Shown: piece after piece, positions 44,429 to 56,690 of the stretch
Layout: the number at the start of each line of letters is the position of its first letter
Position numbering within the stretch: position 1 is the stretch's first letter
NCBI GenBank assembly: GCA_030015575.1
Contig: JASDDO010000001.1
Coordinates: 321,131,595 to 321,195,594, forward strand
Source: Agapanthus africanus
Lineage: Eukaryota > Streptophyta > Magnoliopsida > Asparagales > Amaryllidaceae
Reading direction: 5' to 3'
Length of the DNA: 64,000 nt
Made by a program: the position numbers and the translations under genes
The notes under the pieces: model-generated
Database searches by the model: none
What the model saw: the letters and a program-made list of their open reading frames with translations, nothing else
Told to the model about the DNA's origin: nothing

Positions 44429-45085
44429 ATAACTATAGCTATCATTTCATGGCAAAGACTTTTGCTTGCTTGCTCTTTTGTGCAAAATGAGTGCATGAAA
44501 TGATATGGCTATGGTTGCTTAAACCATCACATAATACTTGATTGATATGAGGTGTTATGATTGTTTTGGATTATGAGAGCCAAATGAGAAAAGTCTTCTC
44601 TCATTCTTTCATACTCATTTCTCTCTCTTGTTCTTGAGCTCTCATCTCCTCCTCTTGCTCTCCCTCTCTTGACTCTATGGTCCACTTATCTCATGAGTTG
44701 AGAACCAAGAACCATAGATAAAATCCCATACAAACTCTTCTCTACTCACTCTAGTTCACAAGGTTTAACAAACCGAGTGAACTAGTTTCTTCAAAGTTCG
44801 AAGAAGGAGCCAAAGGTTGAAGCTTTCAGGTGGATCTATCTTCGGCGCAAGGAGACGACGGGGAGAAGCCGATTCGGATGACTATCGAAGCTTGAAGACG
44901 AAGGAGTTCGAGAAAAAGAAAGGTATAACCCCCTAACCGAGTAGTTAGCAACTCGTAGTTAGGTTGTTAGTTAGATGTTTAACAAAGATCCGGGTTTTAA
45001 GTCCATGTTACCATCTCTAAGAAAATCGTTTTTTATCAAATTCCGCTTGTCCGAAAGTACCGGGAGAGGTAGCATGGACTTACAG

Positions 45086-45098
45086 TGGTATCAGAGCC
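45086..45098 (+). promoter_or_regulatory. Primer-binding site of Copia-4 (tRNA-iMet)
   Basis: TGGTATCAGAGCC lies one base past the LTR end and is complementary to the 3' end of initiator tRNA-Met. Confidence 0.93.
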
Positions 45099-45291
45099 AG
45101 GTTAAACTCTATCTAACATGTTAGCAAAGTAGCTAGAAGATCGATCAAAGAAAAAGTCCCGAAATGAACCCCGTTTTCAAACTTGCTGTCGATTTTTTAT
45201 GTTCTGTAAAAATGATAAATCATGCATCAAAAATCGACTCAGGGTTTTTAAAATATACTGTAGAAAAATGATCACCTGATCTCTTCATTGC

Positions 45292-45337
45292 GCCGCGGAA
45301 ACGCGGCAATTGCTTGCTGTTGCCGCGGTTCCGCGGC
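45292..45337 (+). other. Paired GC palindromes in the Copia-4 leader
   Basis: GCCGCGGAAACGCGGC at 45292-45307 and GCCGCGGTTCCGCGGC at 45322-45337, exactly 30 bases apart. The first lies 194 bases past the primer site. Same pair, spacing and position as in Copia-3. Confidence 0.8.
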
Positions 45338-47146
45338 CGTCCTGGCTCCTCTCTGGTTGTTCTTTGCTACAGTGTGCTTATAGGGTTATTTTGGGAATTT
45401 TGGTATATGTATTTTCATCCCAGATTTTCCAGAACGAAAATTTTATTTTTGGGGTCCTAAAAATCCGTATTTTTGATCGAACTTCTAAAAGACTTTAGCT
45501 GACGGGTTTTTCTGTAATGTGATATTTGTATTGAACGTCTGCTAATCGCTATATGTCGATTAGTGGGGGTTATACAAATCTGTGATCTGTAATGTTATTG
45601 GAATGTGTATATGAATTCATTGGATTGTCGCTGGTGAATAGCCGGGGGTTGTTTGACGAGAGTTTTCTTTTCTTTCAATTCATGTAAATTTGTAAATTGA
45701 TGTAATAATTATTTGTATGGCCACACAACCGGGTCGGGGTTGTAGCCGTCATTGTATAATTTCTTTTTACTGTTTTGCTCCTAGGATAGACCTATGGAGG
45801 GGGTGCACAAACTACCGGGTATGCCGAAGTGCCGAGTGTCCTACTCACGGAGTTGAGGGAGGTTGCTTCGCTTCGGGTACTTGGCGGGTAGTTTGCCGCA
45901 CCCGTAGGGGTCTTGAGTGGGGTATTGGCTATTCACCGCGACCGTGTAATCTGCTTTTCGTTACAGGCTCGTACGAATTGCGGATTCCTAGTATATCCAA
46001 TGTGTTCATCTGTGATCTGAAATGGCTATCATTGCAATATATCTATATATGATATTATTTAGGCGTTGCTTATGTTTTACAGCCGCGCTAGCCCATCCCC
46101 CGCTCTGTCGTTAGTTAAGTAACCTAAAGGGTAATGACGGGGCCCCGTGGCGAATGCGAATGGCATAAGCGTACGTCATATTTTGGTTGTTTTCTGCAAT
46201 GGTAGGATTAAATGATGGGACGCATTAAAAGAACTAATGCAAGAATATCACGCATTAAAAGAACTAATGCAAGAAAATAAACCAAGTTAAAATCGTTGGA
46301 ACACTTTCGGAAAACCACTCGGTTCTTTTCAAAACTAACTTTTAAAAGCTTGAGCCACTCCTTTTAAAAGCTATCTCGTTCCATCGATTATATCAAGTTC
46401 ACTACGTTCACGGTTTTGCCAAAACCATTCGTAGCCCTCCATCATTTCAGTTAAATATTCGGTAGCATTCAAGCTATGTATTTTGACCTCACGCCAAGGC
46501 ATAGTGATTGTTAGCTGCCGGATATTTATCTGTTGCATAGATAGAATGCGTTGGTTTGGGACAGCCGTACTACCATTTTGGCCTACGTCAAGGGTAGGTA
46601 CGGGTGGATTCAAATTAACATGGATAATGATGGGAAGAACTTGACATGTGACTTATGACATTTTGACCTCACGCCAAGGTCATAAGAGCATGGGGCAAAA
46701 ATCCACATCGGGAGTTTCAAAAGAACTGAAACTTGCTAGTGTTGCATACCATTTGGAGTGTGATGATTCTGGTAGGATTCCTTCAGTTTCGTCACGCGAT
46801 GATATTTGGATCCCGATCCTACTGTGAGTATATGCTACTCCTCGGGAAATTTCTCACTAAACGATCAATGCTATAAACCTAGTAGGTGTCTAGAAAGGTG
46901 TTAGCGGGGCTACGCCCCCAGGGAAAAGAGGTTATTTAATTAAGGAACTTCGCGAAAGCGTTGGAAAACCTCCCTCAAACTACCGACACTGGCCTGGCTG
47001 AACGGCTAAGCAAGTATTGTACGGTGAGATTGATCCTGACTAATTCTTCCTTTTTGGTTTGAGGAGGGATTCGAGAAACAGTGGGAGCCATCCTGTTTAG
47101 ACAAATTAAAAACCATTCTAAAACTTGCAAGAGCATCAAGCTGAGT

Positions 47147-47170
47147 GTTTCTTCTCTCTCCTAATTGCAG
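47147..47170 (+). promoter_or_regulatory. Splice-acceptor-like site before Copia-4 gag
   Basis: A CT-rich tract followed by CTAATTGCAG ends at 47170, twelve bases before the gag ATG. CTAAT also fits a branch-point consensus, although it lies too close to be certain. No donor was identified. Confidence 0.5.
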
Positions 47171-47182
47171 CGACCAATCGAC

Positions 47183-48076
47183 ATGACTGGACTTAAGTTA
47201 CTTCTAGATAAAAACATACTGACAGGGCCAAACTACAAAGATTGGCTCAGGAATGTCAAGATGGCAATCACTTACGACAAGCTGGGGTATCTTCTTACCA
47301 CCAAAGCTCCCCATGTCCCTGGTCCCACTTCCAGCGTCGCGGATAAGGAAATCCATAAGACTTGGGAGATTGATAGCGCGAAGGCCAAGTGCCTCGTACT
47401 TGCCTCTATGGACAATGAACATCAGAGGAGGCACGAGAATATGGACTTGGAATCCATATTTCTTCATACAAAAGAACTGTATGGAGAGCAATCTCGTATC
47501 GCAAGATATGAAGCGTCGAAAAAGTTATTTTCGGAAAGGATGGCCGTCGGATCATCAGTAGCAGAACACGTGCTTAAGATGATCGGCTACATTGAGGAGC
47601 TCGCGGACCTAGGGACCACATTCGAGAGTGAGCTCTATACGGACTTAGTTCTCCAGTCCCTTCCTTCCACTTACGCCCAGTTTATACTGAACTTCAACTT
47701 ACAAGAAAAAGAAGTTGAACTTTTAGAGCTCCTCAACATGCTGAGGAGCGCAGAGGGCACCCTACAGAAAGGTAGGGAAACATCCACTTTGTTTGTAGGA
47801 GGATCATCTTCTTCTAGGTCCAAGGCGAAAGCCAAGGGAAAGAAGAAGAAAGCCCCCGCCAAACCAAGAGGCGGTGTTAGTAAAGTGGATACGAAGGGAA
47901 AAGCTAAAGCAGCAAAGATAGCGGGGAAGCTTGTGGATAAGGAAGAATGCTTCTATTGTCATAAGAAAGGACACTGGAAGAATGATTGCAGGGCCTGGAA
48001 GGCCAGAACACAGGAATTGAAGCAGGTTGCAGCTTCAGCTTCAGGTGTGATGTTATTGAAAACTGTCTTTCAATAA
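47183..48076 (+). pseudogene. Copia-4 gag
   Basis: It starts MTGLKLLLDKNILTGPNYKD, the usual N-terminus of the UBN2-type copia Gag. It continues with SIFLHTKELYGEQSRIARYE, HVLKMIGYIEELADLG and DLVLQSLPSTYAQFILNFNL. A Lys-rich basic stretch and a CCHC knuckle CFYCHKKGHWKNDC follow, near 47950-47990. Gag would form the virus-like particle, with the knuckle binding RNA. The start is chosen because it follows the acceptor-like site and matches Copia-5. It is one of the better preserved coding parts. Confidence 0.88.
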
Positions 48077-51000
48077 ACTCTACTTCCTGGGTATTGGATA
48101 CCGGATCAGGATCTCATATCTGTAATTCTTTGCAGGCGTTGAGAAACCGTAGTGTTTTGAAAGCAGGTGACATGACCCTCAGAGTTGCGAACGGAGCTAG
48201 CATGGATGCTAAAGCCGTGGGGGACTATCACATGGGAATGTCAGATGGACATGTTTTGGTTTTGCGTAATTGCTTTTTTGTACCCAACGCAACTTGTAAT
48301 ATCATTTCTGTATCTTTGGTTTCTAAAGAAGGTTATGAATTTGCGTTTGTAAGCAATGTTGTAAACATTCACCTTAATCAAGTTCTGATTGGGTCAGGTA
48401 CATTGAGCAATGGTATATACGTATTAAACCAACCACAGATTTTCAATGTCCAGAATACACACAAAAGAAAGTCTCCGGAAATAAATCAGACTTTCTTATG
48501 GCATTGTAGTTTGGGTCACATCAATGAGAGAAGGTTGACAAAGTTACATACAGAAGGATATTTGAATCCGTTCGAATATCAATCGTATGCCACTTGTCAA
48601 TCCTGTCTCAAAGGAAAGATGACAAAGTCTCCGTTCACTGGACACGGAGTAAGAGCGAGCGAGCTCTTGGGACTCGTACACAGCGACGTGTGCGGTCCAA
48701 TGTCTACACATGCGCGAAGCGGTTTTTCTTACTTCATTACTTTTACGGATGACTTTTCAAGGTACGGTTATGTCTTCTTAATGAAACATAAGTCCGAAGC
48801 CTTTGGAAAATTCCAGGAATATAAGAATGAAGTAGAAAAACAAACCGGCAAAACTATCAAGATTCTAAGATCGGATCGAGGTGGTGATACTTGAGTGCCG
48901 AGTTCCTGGACTATTTAAAAGAGAACGGAATTCTCTCTCAGCTTACTCCTCCATACACTCCACAACATAATGGTGTATCGGAGAGACGGAACCGAACCCT
49001 ATTGGATATGGTACGGTCCATGATGAGTAACGCTGAGTTACCGCGATCATTCTGGGGGTATGCGCTAGAATCAGCTGCATACCTTTTGAACCGAGTTCCC
49101 ACTAAGACTGTGCCTACCACACCTTATGAGTTATGGAGTGGGAAGAAACCCTATCTTCAATATCTGAAGATCTGAGGATGTCCAGCTTTTGTCAAAAAGC
49201 AGCATGCGGACAAACTCGAGGCACGCTCAGTACTGTGCAAGTTTGTGGGATATCCAAAGAACACCAGGGGGTATCTTTTCTACCACGCAGAGGAATAAAA
49301 AGTCCTTGTTTCTCGTAATGCCCACTTTCTAGAACACCAGTTCTTAGAAAAGGAAATTAGTGGGAGCGCAGTAGAACTGGAAGAAATTCCAGAACCACGA
49401 GCTATTACTGAAAGCTTAGTGGAACCAGAGGGTTCAAAAGAACAGGACATTCCTACGTCGCTCCGCAGGAGTAGTAGGCAGTCTCATCCGCCCGAGAGAT
49501 ACTACGGTTTTCTCATAGACGGGGATAGAGAGGATTGCATCATAGATTATGATGAGCCTACTAGCTTCCAGCAGGCCATTCAGAGCATTGACTCAGTAAA
49601 ATGGCTGGATGCAGTGCGGACCGAAATGGAGTCCATGTACACCAACAAAGTATGGACGTTGGACATTGCTCCAGACGGGGTAAAACCCGTAGGATGCAAG
49701 TGGATCTTCAAAAGGAAGATTGGTGTAGATGGACAGGTTGAGACCTATAAAGCTAGACTTGTTGCAAAGGGTTTCCGTCAAAGACCTGGCTTGGAATATG
49801 ACGAAACCTTTTCTCCAGTGGCTATGCTGAAATCCATTCGGATCCTTCTTGCCATTGCTGCCTTCCACGATTATGAGATCTGGCAAATGGACGTAAAGAC
49901 CGCTTTTCTAAATGGAAATTTAGAGGAGTGTGTCTATATGGACCAACCAGAGGGTTTCATTCAGAGTGGGAGCAGCGGAAAGGTGTGCAAGTTGCTTAAG
50001 TCCATCTATGGACTAAAGCAGGCATCGCGGAGTTGGAACATCTATTTTGATGAGACGGTCAAGCAATTTGGCTTTATCAAAAATCCAGATGAACCATGCA
50101 TCTATTGTAGATTTGTAGCGAGAACTGTAGTATTCCTCGTTTTGTACGTGGATGACATTCTCTTAATAGGAAATGACATTCCTATGCTACAATCTGTCAA
50201 GGGGTTCTTGTCACACAGGTTCTCCATGAAAGACCTGGGTGATGCCTCATACATCCTGGGGATCCGGATCCATCGTGATAGATCCAAGAGGATATTAGGA
50301 CTTTCACAGTCCAGGTACATCGACACCATACTGAAAAGATTCAGTATGGAAGATTCCAAGCGCGGTAACCTCCCGGCTTGTCACGGGATCACCTTCTCTA
50401 AAGAGATGTCTCCCAAGACTGATTTGGAGAGGGATCGCATGTCTATTATACCCTACGCTTCTGCGGTAGGCTCTATAATGTATGCGATGTTGTGTACCAG
50501 ACCGGATGTAGCTTATGCACAGAGTGTGGTAAGTCGGTATCAGTCAAACCCTGGGGAGAAACACTGGATAGCAGTAAAGAACATTCTCAAGTACCTCAGA
50601 AGGACTAAGGAGATGTTCTTGGTGTATGGCGGAAAAGACCTCCAGATCGAGGCCTTTGCTGACTCCAGCTTCCAGAGTGACAAGGATGATTCCAAGTCCA
50701 TGTCGGGTTTTGTCTTTACCCTCAATGGAGGGGCGGTGTGTTGGAAGAGTTCCAAACAGGAAACCGTTGCAGACTCGACGATGGAAGCGGAATACATCGC
50801 TGCATCTGATACCGCAAAAGAAGCTGTCTGGATGAGGAAGTTCTTGAAAGAGCTTCAGGTGGTTCCGTCCATTGTTGATCCAATACCTCTGTATTGCGAC
50901 AACAACGGGGCTATAGCTTTAGCAAAGGAACCCAGGTCCCATCAGAGATCCAGACACATCTTGAGGCGGTATCACCTGATCAGGAAGATCGTGGATCGCC

Positions 51001-51131
51001 AGGAGATCGAAGTTCGGAGAGTCGCTTCAGAAGATAACACTGCAGATCCATTCACCAAGGCCTTGCCCCAGACTCAGTTCGAGCGGCTGATCGAGATGAT
51101 AGGTCTTCGATACGCCAGTACATGGCCTTAG
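48077..51131 (+). pseudogene. Copia-4 protease-integrase-RT-RNase H
   Basis: In order: protease (WVLDTGSGSHIC, about 48089); a GAG-pre-integrase domain (LWHCSLGHINERRLTKLH, CQSCLKGKM); integrase (HSDVCGPM, FTDDFSRYGYVFLMKHKSEA, RSDRGGD, SERRNRTLLDMVRSMMS); RT from about 49600 (KWIFKRKIGVD, ARLVAKGFRQRPGLEYDE, LYVDDILLIGND); and RNase H (FADSSFQSDKDDSKS, LYCDNNGAIALAKEP). It ends with DPFTKALPQTQFERL. The last 570 residues form one open frame. It resembles the Angela/Tork (BARE-1-like) group. Broken, with about three breaks. Confidence 0.93.
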
Positions 51132-51145
51132 TGCAAGTGGGAGAT
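51131..51145 (+). promoter_or_regulatory. Polypurine tract of Copia-4
   Basis: GTGCAAGTGGGAGAT lies directly before the 3' LTR, just after the end of pol. Confidence 0.9.
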
Positions 51146-53154
51146 TGTTAGTGTATATGCCCTAGAGGCCATTACTGTATCATACTAGTTTGTATATTAC
51201 TTAATGGAAGCTTGGGATATTCACCTTGCATATACAATCTTGCTCAAAATAGTAGTATGCTACTTGGTTTGTTTCTACTTCAATGTGTACATGTGTTTAT
51301 TTTAGTATATCGCCTATACACATTAGTGGAGCCCTTAGGATCTTTGCTTGATTACCAACGTTGTGATGGCAGTCACACTAGTGGGGCTGGGTAATCTATA
51401 AGCACATCCTTATGCAGGTCCCTGGTCGCAGGACTATCGAGACAGGGCATCGATACTCCGGAGTAGACTAGCGCATGCGCTTCTCATCCCAGTGTGGGAG
51501 ACGGTCTGTCCAACAGCCGTCGGTACGTCGTACTTGAGATAGTATGCGGGTGCTCGTTGGGTTACGAGTACACTGGACAGGACTCGTCGGGAACTGACTA
51601 GTTGGTATTATGCCTATCGTCAGTTATCAGTTCCCAGGTGACATGAGTATAGCTTAGTCCGCTGACTTGACACTGTCACTTCGCCTCGAGTGTGTTCCCA
51701 CTGTACTTTGATTACTACCCTACCACGGCTCAAAGAAGTCGTGCAAACAGGTGGTAGTTGGGTGCAGTCCCGAAGCACTTGGAGGCAGTGACGGTTAGAC
51801 AGGATTCGTCTCTCCCGGTATTGGAGGTTGACATCGCGCTGTGTCTAGGAGAGCCATTACACGAGTAGTCCCTGGCCAGGGCAAACGAGATATACTGGTA
51901 GGCTTCCAGTGTTATCTCAGGGTGTTTTGGGCTTCACTCCGATACGACTTGTACCGCTATTGGGGGACTGACGTTTACCGCCCCCTAGGCCCGCCATGCG
52001 ATGTATCAGACGAACAGACCGGACTGTACGGAGAATGTCACATTCAGGCTCAGTAGGAGTTCAGATGGGTTTCGCCTCGTCAGTCTTCTTGTCGGCATCT
52101 ACCTGGGAACCGTTACGCACAGCTAGTGCCGCTTGCGGTCTGTGGTTAAACCCACTGCCAGCGTAGTGTCGAGTCTTTAGAGTCCCACACAGAAAGCTAT
52201 TCGCCTTTAGGCAAAAGAGTAGAGGTCGCATGGTTTTGCGACAGGTCGCATGGTTTTGCGACAGGGTTCGGTCACATCCGTGCACTTGTGCACGTACAGT
52301 GTCCGGACAATTCACACTAGCGGGCTTTGGTTTAAGCCAGATCCTAGTGTACCTTTTGGGATTGGTTTTATCCAGTATGCATTCGTGTTCCTCGGAACGC
52401 GGATGCGGGTGTGTATGCACAGTTGATGGAGAGACAGAGGCAGAGGATTCTCATTAGGGTTGTTGACCGTTGACAGTTGACTATTGACTTTTTGCTCAAC
52501 CCTAATGAGAATATGATATGTGATTAACAATTATATTAATTAAGTATTATGGTGACATGGTTGTTGAGGGATTGACTTTGTTGACTTGTTGACTTTTGCT
52601 GACTTGTTGACTTTGTTGACCGGTTGACTAGGCTTGACTAGTTGACCATCATGATAACTATAGCTATCATTTCATAGCAAAGACTTTTGCTTGCTTGCTC
52701 TTATGTGCAAAATGAGTGCATGAAATGATATGGCTATGGTTGCTTAAACCATCACATAATACTTGATTGATATGAGGTGTTATGATTGTTTTGGATTATG
52801 AGAGCCAAATGAGAAAAGTCTTCTCTCATTCTTTCATGCTCATTTCTCTCTCTTGTTCTTGAGCTCTCATCTCCTCCTCTTGCTCTCCCTCTCTTGACTC
52901 TATGGTTCACTTGTCTCATGAGTTGAGAACCAAGAACCATAGATAAAATCCCATACAAACTCTTCTCTACTCATTCTAGTTCACAAGGTTTAGCAAACCG
53001 AGTGAACTAGTTTCTTCAAAGTTCGAAGAAGGAGCCAAAGGTTGAAGCTTTCAGGTAGATCTATCTTCGGCGCAAGGAGACGACGGGGAGAAGCCGATTC
53101 GGACGACCATCGAAGCTTGAAGACGAAGGAGTTCGAGAAGAAGAAAGGTATAAC
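51146..53154 (+). repeat. 3' LTR of Copia-4, incomplete
   Basis: It aligns with 42921-44929 over 2009 bases, with no net length difference and about 1.5 differences per 100. After 53154 the sequence changes to the start motif of the Tat LTR. Confidence 0.93.
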
Positions 53155-53242
53155 GCTGTGGGGGCATTTGTTTCCTAGAGCAATCCAATGGTCACAAAAA
53201 GTGACAGCGTTGCACTCACGTACAGACATGTGAGAACAACGC
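53155..53242 (+). other. Junction of Copia-4 with the Tat 3' LTR
   Basis: An 88-base segment. It begins GCTGTGGGGGCATTTGTTTC, and that start motif returns at 53241 (GCTGTGGGGGCATTTATTTC), where the 3' LTR proper begins. Both are preceded by AAC. It is either a duplicated LTR start or the last bases of the Tat internal region. The middle part (AGCAATCCAATGGTCAC and on) is not seen elsewhere in the window. Confidence 0.6.
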
Positions 53243-56200
53243 TGTGGGGGCATTTATTTCCTGATTTAAAATCAGGAAAGCTTATGGAGGAGGCATCACG
53301 TGCTAGCACGTGACCAGCGGTCACGTGTTGACACGTGACATTTAAAAGCAGCAGCAAAAGGCAGATTCGCTCCCTGTTTAAATCTAAGAAAAGGCTCCAG
53401 AAAAGGTCACGTGCTTACACGTGACCAGGGGTCACGGGTTAGCACGTGATGGCTGAGCAGCGGCTAGAGAATAGAGCGCAAAAGGAGAAGAAAGGCCCGT
53501 TCCAGGGGTCACGTGCTTACACGTGACCAGGGATCACGTGGCCACACGTGACCGGCTTTCAAAGCCTTTTATTTAACAGAATTAAATTCTGAAAGCATTC
53601 AAATCTTTCCAAAAGAGAATGATTATTTGGAACCGTTGGATTAAAAATCTAAAGGTGATTAAATTTCACCTATTTATGGAAAAATCTTGAACTTGGAAAA
53701 ATTTCCCCTTAAATCTAACCGAAATGACAAAGAGATATCTTTGGATTTAAAATCCAATGGTGAATAAAATTCATCTAGATCCAAAGGTCCAGATGAATGA
53801 TAAATATAAATCAAATCTCTCAATAAACAAATCAAATCTTTCAATGAAAGATTCACTAAAACTGATTGATTCTCTTCCTTCTCCTATAAATAGAAGCCAG
53901 AAAAGAGAGAAATTATAGACAGAGGGAGACACATACAGAGACATACAGAGAGAGAGAAATAGAGCCTTGAGATTTTGGGAAGAATTTGATCCTCTACAAA
54001 AGAAAACCTTAGGTAAGAAGGGGGAGGCTTAAAAAAGAGAATTTAATTCTCAAAGAGTTTAACTCTTATACAAAAAAAAGAACTTAGTTCTTTCTCTGGT
54101 GGAGGATCTGCAAAGTGCACATCTCCCCATGAATTGAGAATTTAATTCTCATTGGGTTGAGATCCTGGTATGCAAATCTAAAACACAGAGGAGGAACTGA
54201 GTTTTGAGAATTTAATTCTCACAGAATTATAGGAATTTAATTCCTTTGAGATAAAATTAGGGTTTAACCCTATGTTATAGGAATTTAATTCCTTCAAAAT
54301 GGACAGAACCAGGGTTTAACCCTATTGGAGAACTTAATTCTCTCAAAATCACAGGAATTTAATTCCCTTAAAAAAGAAAAGAAAAGGAAATTAGGGTTTC
54401 ACCCCATGCCAGAATTTAATTTTTTACATACATGAGGAATTTAATTCCTACAGAAAAGAAATTAGGGTTTAACCCTATCTAAGAATATAATTCTTCAGAA
54501 GAAAACAGGAATTTAATTCCTCTAAAGTTTATTGCTAGGGTTTAACCCTACAAGGAATTTAATTCTTAAAAAGATAAACACATCTTCAAACAGGCAAAGA
54601 AACAGGGTCACGTGCTACCATGTGACCCCTGTAAAGATCCATAAAGAAGAATTTTGAGGCAACGCCTCACGTGCTCCACGTGGCCCCCAAAGCGCACAAA
54701 GAAAAAGCAAAAGAAAAGAAGCTCTGGAGCGCCCTCACGTGTCACCACGTGACCCCTAATGAACATTCTAACAGATCAAAGTGTGAGCCCCCATCACGTG
54801 CCCCCACGTGATCTTTTCTCTTACAATATTTAACATCAAACTGATGATCTGCTCCGAGTGTTTAACACTGATTTCCATAGTGTTTAACACTAGTTTGAAA
54901 ACTCCATTTCCTATGTCTAACACTGATTTTCTTAGTGTTCAAACACTAACTTGGAAAATTCTGCTCTCAGTGTTCAACACTAATTTCCTTAGTGTTTAAT
55001 ATTAATTTGAAACCTTTGTTCCCAGTGTTTAACACTGATTTGCCTTAGTGTTTAACACTCATTTGAAAACTTTGTTCCCGGTGTTTAACACTGAGTGTTT
55101 AACACTCATTTGCCTTAGTGTTTAACACTCATTTGAAAACTCTGTTCCCAGCATTCAACACTGATTATCTTTTAGTGTTAAACACTAATTTGTCAATCTC
55201 ACTCCCAGTGTTCAACACTGTTGGTCTCTAGTGTTCAACACTAGCTTTAGCCCAATTGGCTAAGTTTCTAAAGGCAAAGCCCCTCCTTCAATGGACCAAC
55301 AGAGGGCCCATATCCTAAACATGATTGGACTTAGCCCAAGCTGGCCATAAGTCCTCAATTCAGACTTAACTGGGCCAATGGGCTCATAACATAATTAACT
55401 GGTCTTGGTTCCAAATTGGGCCAAAGATTATTTAATCTACCTCGGTTCAAGGGTATATCTCTTCACTCCTTTGATACTTGGTGTTGTAATTCCTCAACGT
55501 ATTCAAAGAGGTAGCGGGTCCCGATGACCACACATTGATACGGACTGTGGGGTCCTTAAACTCATGAACTATAAGGTCCTTAACCTTGACCAGGATATCT
55601 TAAAACTAACGACGGACTGTGGGGTCCTTAAACCCTCGGACTATGACGTCCTTAACCTTGACCGTGATGTCTTAAAACTAACGCCGGACTGTGGAGTCCT
55701 TAAATCCATGGACTACGAGGTCCTTAACCTTGACCGTGATGTCTTAAAACTAACATTGGACTGTGGAGATCTTAAATCCACGGACTACGACATCCTTAAC
55801 CTCGACCGCAATGTCTTAAAACTAACACTGGACCGCAATGTCCTTAAACTACGTATCGACCGCAATGTCACTAAACTAAACAACAGGGCCCCCTTAATTG
55901 CTCTCTTGTCGGATCTAAACGATCCCGTTAAGTTGATCTTAGTCTAAAAAATAGGCTGACGTATCCTTAACAAACGTTTAAGTCGATCTTAGTCTCAAAC
56001 GAGAATAACGTATCCTTAAACCCAAACCCCCAAACCCAAATCTAAGATAATACGGATTTGGACTAGTCCGCGCCCTACGGGCGACGACATAACTCAGTCT
56101 CTGTATACAATCCACGGGAAACCAAACACAAAATAAACACACACGGCACGAAGTGATCATCTGGAGAAGGAGAAAGTTGTTACCGCAATACGGTAGCGTA

Positions 56201-56432
56201 ATTAACTGTAGGGGCTTGCGCCTGCAGGGAAGAGCGTCCCCACAATCAAAAACCCCTCAAGCGAGGGGGAATCTGACGAAGTCTGCTACATCGGACGCAT
56301 CCGTTTAAACCTTCGATACATGGTGCCATAAATCAACTTGGCATCTTCGGAGAGGTAAACGGATAGCACCAATTAGCATCTGCCCCGAATTTCAGGCAAG
56401 ACGTCCGCCGCGCCGTCCTTCGGAGGGGAACA
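53243..56432 (+). repeat. Tat 3' LTR (3190 bp)
   Basis: It reads TGTGGGGG...GGGGAACA and is flanked on the right by the TGTAC target duplication (56433-56437). It contains, in order: G-box pairs (53295-53553), the TATA box (53884-53893), TTTAA palindromes (about 54040-54570), a second G-box block (54605-54813), the AGTGTTTAACACT array (54853-55245) and the 72-bp array (about 55548-55905). The 5' LTR pieces sum to about 3155 bp. Short open frames in it are not genes. Confidence 0.94.
53884..53893 (+). promoter_or_regulatory. TATA box in the Tat 3' LTR
   Basis: CTATAAATAG, identical to the 5' LTR copy at 14212. If active it would read out into the chromovirus LTR to the right. Confidence 0.6.
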
Positions 56433-56652
56433 TGTACGATTCTAAAATCAGGTGCAGAGGTGTCGGATGTGGCGTAGAAAAGGCATGGCTGAGGTCAGAT
56501 CGAATTAGCCGAAGCGTCCCAGTGAGTAGATGTACATATCTACGGGGGAATTGTCTGGATGTGCAATGCACCGATAGTTAGAATTTCTATTAGTACTTGT
56601 ATTTATATGCGTAATTCCTAGTTATTCATCTCGTTGCATCGTATCATCTTTA

Positions 56653-56690
56653 TGTGTGTGTGTGTGTCTGTGTGTGTGTGTGTGTGTGTG
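56653..56690. repeat. (TG)n microsatellite
   Basis: About nineteen TG units with one interruption, in the chromovirus LTR. Confidence 0.95.

Larger units (their letters stand above)
42921..45084 (+). repeat. 5' LTR of Copia-4 (2164 bp)
   Basis: It reads TGTTAGTG...GGACTTACA, with TG/CA ends, and ends one base before the primer site. It contains a duplicated hairpin (44000-44037) and a dense TTGAC cluster (44236-44428). The same subfamily is found at 379-2431 and 9321-11388. Confidence 0.95.
45099..47182 (+). other. Copia-4 untranslated leader (about 2.1 kb)
   Basis: No long coding frame. A frame at 45717-46052 covers a block that is also conserved in the Copia-3 leader (RVVCRTRRGLEWGIGYSPR there, against RVACRSRRGPGCGLGYSSR), but the conservation extends past the frame. 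It contains a short duplication of ACGCATTAAAAGAACTAATG around 46220-46275. It ends in a CT tract and CAG. Confidence 0.7.
42921..53154 (+). mobile_element. Copia-4: Ty1/copia element inserted in the Tat 3' region
   Basis: 5' LTR 42921-45084, iMet primer site, leader 45099-47182, gag, PR-INT-RT-RNase H, polypurine tract and an incomplete 3' LTR (51146-53154). The left target site would be CATCA (42916-42920); the right copy is not present. The shared LTR portions are equally long (2009 bp) and differ by about 1.5 per 100, so it is the youngest datable insertion. Broken, with about three or four breaks in the coding part. Confidence 0.93.
13580..56432 (+). mobile_element. Ty3/gypsy Tat-lineage element with long 3' region, split by two copia elements
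   Basis: Flanked by TGTAC on both sides (13575-13579 and 56433-56437). The LTR is about 3.2 kb. Its 5' copy is 13580-14638 plus 25084-27179, and its 3' copy is 53243-56432. A primer site follows at 27185, then gag-PR-RT-RNase H-second RNase H-INT (27331-36566). A repeat-rich 3' region with antisense coding sequence follows (36567-42920). The second, archaeal-type RNase H between RNase H and integrase is the hallmark of the Tat lineage (Ogre, Retand and kin). The element is broken, with about seven or eight breaks in gag-pol. Its LTRs differ by about 3 per 100. Confidence 0.92.

Noticed and set aside
46371-46613. A minus frame of 80 codons in the Copia-4 leader, possible captured host sequence
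   Set aside because: No recognisable domain, no counterpart in the Copia-3 leader that I could see, and no splice or promoter signals. It could still be a captured fragment, but I cannot support it.
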